A stretch of 12,265 nt of DNA from Allomyces macrogynus ATCC 38327 (taxonomy: Eukaryota > Blastocladiomycota > Blastocladiomycetes > Blastocladiales > Blastocladiaceae). The translations under genes were made by a program, and so were the position numbers. Where the stretch lies: assembly GCA_000151295.1 (NCBI GenBank), contig GG745349.1, positions 911,957 through 924,221 on the forward strand, given 5' to 3'. Positions 8,302 through 12,265 of this stretch are shown here, piece by piece. Numbering within the stretch: the first letter of the stretch is position 1; each line of letters opens with the position of its first letter. Under the pieces are notes generated by a model that was not told the origin of the DNA, made no database searches, and was given only the letters and a program-made list of their open reading frames with translations.

Positions 8302-9551
8302 ATGTCGTCCCCCGCCACCGACAAGTCGCCGAGCTCGAGCAACCGTGCCGCCAAGGAGATTCTCGCTGGCAGTTTTGGCGGTGTTTGCCAAGTGTTCAGC
8401 GGCCAGGTCGGTCTTGATGCTGCTCGTTACTCGGACATGGTCAAGAAATTGCTTGCTCACCCTGCTGTCCACGTTCTTTAGCCGTTCGACACGATCAAAG
8501 TGGTCAGTACTCGATTGCGATGTGCCGCTGCCGGTGGAAAGCGCGCTGGTGCTCGCAAGCATGCCGAATCCGAATCCTGACGCGGCCAATGCGCTCCTAT
8601 CCTCCAGCGCCTGCAAACGCAACCGCACCCGCCCGTCTACAATGGCGTCGTCGACTGCGTCAAGAAGACGATAGCCAATGACGGGTTCAAGGGCCTCTAC
8701 AAGGTACTTAACGGCCACGAGCTCAGATCCGTCAAGCGTCTCCATCCGCCGCTGACCCGCCCTCTCTTGCCCCCGGCGACCTCCAGGGCACCGTCACCCC
8801 TCTCGTCGGTATCGGCGCCTGCGTCTCGATCCAATTCGCGACCCTCGAGCACGTCAAGCGCCTCTTCACGCAGCAGAACAACGGCAACCCGAACCTGACC
8901 CTGTCGCAGCTCTACATGGCCGGTGCCGCCTCGGGTGTTGCTAATTCGATCGTCTCGGGGCCCGTTGAGCACATTCGTACGCGGCTCCAGGTGCAGACGG
9001 GCGCCACGCTCCAGTACAAGGGCCCGCTCGACTGCCTGCGCCAGATTTACTCGAAGCACGGGATCGCTGGCGTCTACAAGGGCCAGGCGATCACGCTCGT
9101 CCGTGAGTTCCAAGGATACGGCGCCTACTTTTTGATGTACGAGTACATCATCCAGCGCGCGTGCCAGAAGCAGGAGGTTGCGCGGAGCCAGTTGAGTACT
9201 GCGCAGGTCATGGGCGCGGGTGGGATGGCCGGGTATGCGATGTGGTACGATATTGATCTGCCTCATTTGGTTCGGATGAGCGGTTTTGGAGCCTGACCGA
9301 TATTCTCCACTCCGTCCAGGGCCACCGTCTTCCCAGTCGACGTCGTCAAGAGCAAACTGCAGACCGACGCCATTGGCAAGGCCGACCGCAAGTACGCGTC
9401 GGCGCTCGACTGTTTCCGCAAGACTTTGGCCGCCGAGGGGATTCGCGGCCTCTACAAGGGCTTTGTCCCGTGCATGCTGCGTGCTGCGCCGGTCAACGCC
9501 ATCACGTTCCTCGGATTCGAGCTCGCCATGAACGTGCTCGGCCGCGACTAG
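8302..9551 (+). CDS. Mitochondrial carrier (SLC25 family), YMC1/YMC2-like
   Basis: This carrier exchanges solutes across the mitochondrial inner membrane. Five exons (8302-8406, 8482-8502, 8608-8703, 8787-9244, 9320-9551) give 303 aa, the family's usual size. The introns are 75, 105, 83 and 75 nt, with donors GTCGGT, GTCAGT, GTACTT and GTACGA. Three carrier repeats are visible, each with its Px[DE]xx[KR] signature: PFDTIK (36-41), PVEHIR (133-138) and PVDVVK (232-237). The matching RLQTQ, TRLQVQT and SKLQTD continuations follow. GLYKGTVTPLVGIGACVSIQ and the REFQGYGAYFLMYE segment resemble yeast Ymc1/Ymc2 (glycine/glutamate-linked carriers) more than carnitine carriers. The substrate is therefore only inferred. 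The second exon is a 21-nt microexon coding exactly PFDTIKV. The ATG starts a short Ser-rich leader before AKEILAGSFGGVCQVFSGQ. It is convergent with the pentapeptide-repeat gene. Confidence 0.93.
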
Positions 9552-9785
9552 GTAGATGCGGTTTGATTCGTGTTTGGAGATCATGATTACCCCCCGCTCC
9601 CCCCTCCCCTTTTTTTCTCTTTGCTCAATGCAGTTCAGTTTGGTTTGGGTCGGAAAGATAGAATGTTGAGTGTTATTGCGTCCTGCGCTGCCGCCCGCTT
9701 CTCGCCTAAGTGCACAAACCCAGCCGCATCTCCTTCAACCAAATCTCCCGAATCCCAAACCTCAATCACCGCAATGACATCCAGT
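9552..9785. other. Convergent spacer with polypyrimidine tract
   Basis: This 234-bp stretch holds the 3' ends of the carrier gene and the minus-strand repeat-protein gene. A nearly pure C/T tract runs from 9590 to about 9622, about 40 bp after the carrier stop codon. It could act in 3'-end formation, or as a G/A-rich element on the opposite strand, but no direct evidence exists. No canonical AATAAA was seen. Confidence 0.5.
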
Positions 9786-10678
9786 CTACATCCCCGGCGC
9801 CATCATGAAGATGTTGAGGGCCGTGTTCGCGGCAGTGCCTGACGCATCCACGCACTTGATGCGGCACGTGGTCGAGGTGACAATGTACGACGAGCAACAA
9901 CCCCACCGCTCGCCGTATACGGCATCGCCAAACACATGGCGGCCGACATGTCCGCGTTTGTTCCAGTCGGCGTGATGTCGTCGCACCCCGTCCCACACGT
10001 CGCCGTCGCAATACCCCATCCAGTGATCATTGCGCTCGTTGGGCCCATGAACCCATAAAACGTGCGGTGCGCGAAGACCGTTGGGTCAAGCCCGTTGGCC
10101 TGCAGTTCGACGTCTTGATCGTGCCCGAGGCTAAGTTGCTCGAGACAATCGCGCCGGTACCGATTTGCGCAGACCCGATGCCGCCGTTGGCAATGTTGGA
10201 GCCGACAATACCCCCAGCTGCGCACAAGAGGAGGCAGTGGTTAGCGCTAAGACATAAAGCAGCGCGTACCGGCGATATTGCTTGACGTGATGGTGCCAGC
10301 CGCGATGGAAGTACCCGTAACCGCGCCTGGGAAAATGTGCCTGTCTGCGATCACATTCTCTAGAACACACCAACGGTGAGCATCTGATTCATGCTGACCT
10401 TGCGCGACAGAGAAGGGTACGTACTCGCTATCCTGGGCCCATCAATCGTCCCAACCGCAATGTCGACCGCCAGACTGGAGCCGTCGGCAATAGCCGTGCT
10501 GCAAAAGCGACACTAATCAGTTCCCACAAATCGTAGTGGCGGTTACAGCAACAACGCAGGACTTGTTGATCGCCGAATCGGCGGCAGAGGACGGGCGCGC
10601 GGCAGCGGGTTTCGAGAAAGAACGTCGTGGTTTCGCGGAGCCAGCGATGGGAGGTAGGCCGCCGGGACTGGTGGACAT
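9786..10678 (-). CDS. Pentapeptide-repeat-like beta-helix protein with two frame breaks
   Basis: Four exons (10678-10563, 10498-10425, 10326-10270, 10217-9786) are joined by introns of 64, 98 and 52 nt, with donors GTCCTG, GTACGT and GTACGC. The joined product shows a hydrophobic residue at almost every fifth position from residue about 49 to 131. Examples are DIAVGTIDGPRIA, GTITSSNIAA, GGIVGSNIAN, GAIVSSNLAS and GTIKTSN. This is the spacing of pentapeptide-repeat proteins, which fold as a right-handed quadrilateral beta-helix. About 95 residues follow that I do not recognise, with about eight Cys (ATCGTGCDDI, SSYIVTSTTCRIKC), ending FMMAPGM. Exon 4 changes frame twice, near 10104 and near 9900, each as if one base were missing. 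It is therefore a pseudogene or carries sequencing errors. Allowing for both, it would be about 226 aa. The ATG at 10678 has a good context (GCACCATGTCC), but the frame is open further upstream. No signal peptide is seen. Function is unknown. Confidence 0.6.
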
Positions 10679-11074
10679 GGTGCGCGCGACCGGGCGCGTG
10701 GTGCAGCGGCGGTGCGAGCGCGAGCGCGCGGGGGCGGGAGTAGTAGTGGTGGTGCGCGGCGCGGCGCGGCGAACGAGGTGCGGCACGGGTTGGACGACTC
10801 GGGGCTGGTGCGAGGGCAGAGAGTCGTGCGCCGCGGGCGCAGTGGAGCGGCAGGGACGATGCACCCCGCACGGGCGCGCGGGGAAAACGAGTGGTCGGTG
10901 GCTGCCGTAGCAACCGCGGTGGTGTTGGCAAGGGCAGGTCGAGTTGGCGGGAGTCGAGTGCGGCACGCGCGATCCGCTGAGCAGGTTCAAAACAGTCGAC
11001 GGATCAGGTTGGCCAAAGAGCGAAAAAAGAAGGCAGTCGATAGCGGAGATGGGCGTCCACTCTCTCATTCCAAT
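10679..11074. other. Spacer upstream of the repeat-protein gene
   Basis: No convincing gene is seen. The minus strand is open in two frames, but the products are Arg/Pro/His-rich and lack domains. A pyrimidine-rich stretch near 11020-11035 (minus strand) and an AG near 10980 could belong to an intron of the gene at 11075-11601, if that gene extends further. Otherwise this is the 5' flank of the pentapeptide-repeat gene. Confidence 0.4.
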
Positions 11075-11601
11075 TCAATTCCAAAATTGCCCACGCACGT
11101 GCTCGTTCGCTCCGTCGCGCAGGATCGCGATAGCCATGAGGGACTTGGCGCCGCTGCGGCCAGTCCGCAGGCGCGTAATGTCGTGGCCGGCCAGCATGCC
11201 CGCGACGGTGCAATAGCGTGCACGAGCTGGTTCTTGCATAATCGTTTCTTTGATCATGGTGCGGGCAGGGGACAGGGGTCACTTCCAGGGGTCGGCGCCC
11301 AAGCGCGGGGTCGGTATGCGGGCACAAACAGGACAGACTGCTGGCGTGCGTGCACTGAGGGATCGACACGTCGGTATTCCAGGACCGTGTTGGCGTTGAA
11401 TGACATGCATTGCAGGAAGTTGGACAAGGTGAGCCGGGCTCGAAGTGCGTGGGCGCTGCGGCCTGGTCAGCACGCGTTTGATCACAGTTGATCAACCCTT
11501 CTCGACTCTCGTCTTGACCCCTTACACTCACCTCGCGCGACTCTTTGTGCAACTCTTATCAGGTCCGATTCGAGCGCAGCCAAGGACCAACACACCGACA
11601 T
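11075..11601 (-). CDS. Unidentified protein, multi-exon, model incomplete
   Basis: I do not recognise this protein. Exon 1 (11601-11532) codes MSVCWSLAALESDLIRVAQ and on to VAR. It is joined by a clean 69-nt intron (donor GTGAGTG, acceptor CTGACCAG) to exon 2 starting at 11462. Exon 2 reads RSAHALRARLTLSNFLQCMS then FNANTVLEYRR. Both pieces look like true amphipathic protein sequence, and the phases match. In another frame, 11257-11075 codes MIKETIMQEPARARYCTVAG then HDITRLRTGRSGAKSLMAIA, ending QFWN. A GTGTCG donor near 11372 and an AAAG acceptor near 11250 would join them in phase (EYR|QTIMQEP). Without that intron, exon 2 ends at a TGA at the ATG of this last piece. A GTGCGT donor inside the last piece leaves room for more exons. 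No signal peptide or domain is seen. Confidence 0.4.
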
Positions 11602-11877
11602 GCCAGAGTACAAAAATATAATTGGCGGCGGCATCCACCCTATGTCGACAGGATACTATACGCCATCGGCTGGGCCTCTCTACATAAAACGACCGGCCAA
11701 TGGCAGACGCAAAACGGTGGGGAAAAGTGTTGTACTCAAAATGCGGTCGGGCGCCGCCGAGCCCGCAGCCGAGAGAGAGCTGGCGGCTCAGAGATGAGCC
11801 GTCTCGGGTTCGTGGACCGACGGCGCCGCGAGTGGGGGATCAAAAGAAACAGGGAATACGGAAAATGCAAGAAGCGA

Positions 11878-11911
11878 CGAGCAACGAGCAACGAGCAACG
11901 AGCAACGAGCA
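11878..11911 (+). repeat. 7-bp tandem repeat, about 5 copies
   Basis: The unit CGAGCAA is repeated four times exactly from 11878 to 11905, with a near-complete fifth copy to 11911. It is intergenic and most likely a simple slippage repeat. Confidence 0.9.
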
Positions 11912-11973
11912 CCAAACCAGCCTTCAAGAACATACATTGACGAAATGGACCGGCAGGCCCAACGCATGCCGTC

Positions 11974-12010
11974 CGACACGACACGACGCGACGCGACGCA
12001 ACGCGACACG
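11974..12010 (+). repeat. 5-bp tandem repeat (CGACR), about 7 copies
   Basis: Pentamers CGACA and CGACG alternate in blocks, with one CAACG variant. The array lies 15 bp past the phosphofructokinase stop codon, so it would be in that gene's 3' UTR. Confidence 0.85.
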
Positions 12011-12025
12011 AAACCGCGGCCGAGA

Positions 12026-12265
12026 TTAGACGTCCATGACCTTGCACAAGTCGAGCGGCATCCCCGTGTTATCGAGCAGCGTCTGGTAGAGCACCGACGT
12101 GATATCCACCTTTTTCCGGCGCTCCACGGCCTTTGGGATCGGAATGTACACAAACTCGTCGTGCACTTGGCCAATGATCAAGTCGGTCTTGCCCGCCATG
12201 GCTGCGTGCACGGCCTGCTGCGCAAGCGACACGGTAAAGACGGCATCCGTTGCACACGCGGGCGC
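12026..12265 (-). CDS. 6-phosphofructokinase, C-terminal fragment
   Basis: Phosphofructokinase phosphorylates fructose 6-phosphate to the 1,6-bisphosphate in cytosolic glycolysis. Only the last 79 residues lie in the window; the gene continues past the right edge. The fragment reads CATDAVFTVSLAQQAVHAAM, AGKTDLIIGQ, HDEFVYIPIPKAVERRKKVD, then LYQTLLDNTGMP. It stops at TAA (12028-12026). The AVHAAMAGKT helix, the [NH]xxFV[YH][IV]PI strand and the RRKKVD motif match the conserved C-terminal end of the PFKA family. There His and Arg residues bind the sugar phosphate. The short tail looks like compact, single-domain phosphofructokinases rather than the large two-halved alpha/beta subunits typical of ascomycete yeasts. 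That is an inference from the C-terminus only. The catalytic N-terminal half is not visible. Confidence 0.85.
   Translation of the reverse strand, partial: APACATDAVFTVSLAQQAVHAAMAGKTDLIIGQVHDEFVYIPIPKAVERRKKVDITSVLYQTLLDNTGMPLDLCKVMDV

Larger units (their letters stand above)
11602..12025. other. Intergenic region with short tandem repeats
   Basis: This 424-bp region lies between two minus-strand genes. It should hold the 3' UTR of the phosphofructokinase gene and the promoter of the gene starting at 11601. An A/T-rich stretch at 11611-11622 (minus strand TATATTTTTG) lies just upstream of that ATG and could be a TATA-like element. Two tandem repeats lie at 11878-11911 and 11974-12010. Plus-strand open frames here read into the repeats and show no conserved features. 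Confidence 0.45.

Noticed and set aside
8697..9584. Minus-strand open frame of 295 codons
   Set aside because: It is a mirror of the carrier gene, covering its exons 4-5 and introns; the carrier has clear family motifs and splice sites.
10058..10152. A 47-nt intron (GTCTCG...CTGCAG) explaining the first frame change in the repeat protein
   Set aside because: It keeps the phase but removes two perfect repeat units (SSNLASGTIKTSN), and it is shorter than any confident intron here. A lost base explains the data better.
11075..11257. Velvet-domain regulator based on QEPARARYC
   Set aside because: The expected RRP...PPP continuation of velvet domains is absent in every frame, so a short motif alone is not enough.
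11600..11797. Plus-strand open frame starting MPEYKNIIGGG
   Set aside because: It begins within the palindromic CATG shared with the minus-strand start, has no recognisable features, and becomes low-complexity after about 40 residues.

Overview
The window is eukaryotic nuclear DNA. It is GC-rich, with genes on both strands and many short spliceosomal introns (about 52-137 nt). Small gaps separate convergent genes, and there are no operons, Shine-Dalgarno sites or CRISPR-like structures. Recognisable proteins are an Sm-F spliceosomal protein, NUS1, COX16, a YMC1-like mitochondrial carrier and the C-terminus of a 6-phosphofructokinase. COX16 and the YMC-type carrier point to a fungus. The GC-rich coding style, ribonuclease-inhibitor-type leucine-rich repeat (LRR) genes and compact phosphofructokinase would suit an early-diverging lineage such as Blastocladiomycota or Chytridiomycota. 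That placement is inference; the sequence alone does not prove it.

Layout, left to right. Positions 1-319 (minus) hold the 5' part of an unidentified gene leaving the window. A low-complexity spacer of about 0.8 kb follows. A four-exon LRR protein lies at 1129-2785 (+), then about 0.9 kb without a convincing gene. SmF (3689-4214, +, four exons) converges on NUS1 (4407-5683, -, two exons). A second LRR-type gene (about 6126-7220, +) is interrupted by an in-frame TGA and has an unresolved 5' end. It converges on COX16 (7251-7763, -, two exons) with only 30 bp between stop codons. COX16 is divergent from the YMC1-like carrier (8302-9551, +, five exons) across a 538-bp spacer. The carrier converges on a pentapeptide-repeat gene (9786-10678, -, four exons) that carries two apparent single-base deletions. 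An unidentified minus-strand gene occupies about 11075-11601. After a spacer with two short tandem repeats, the phosphofructokinase C-terminus (12026-12265, -) runs off the right edge.

Functionally this is a mix of housekeeping genes: splicing, dolichol synthesis, cytochrome oxidase assembly, mitochondrial transport and glycolysis. They are interspersed with lineage-specific LRR and repeat proteins. The only suggestive pairing is COX16 with the carrier, two mitochondrial genes sharing one intergenic region. Exon models were built by hand from reading-frame continuity, GT/AG borders and remembered family sequences; no alignment was run. The most unusual items are the pentapeptide-repeat gene and a local preference for GTAC and GTC splice donors.
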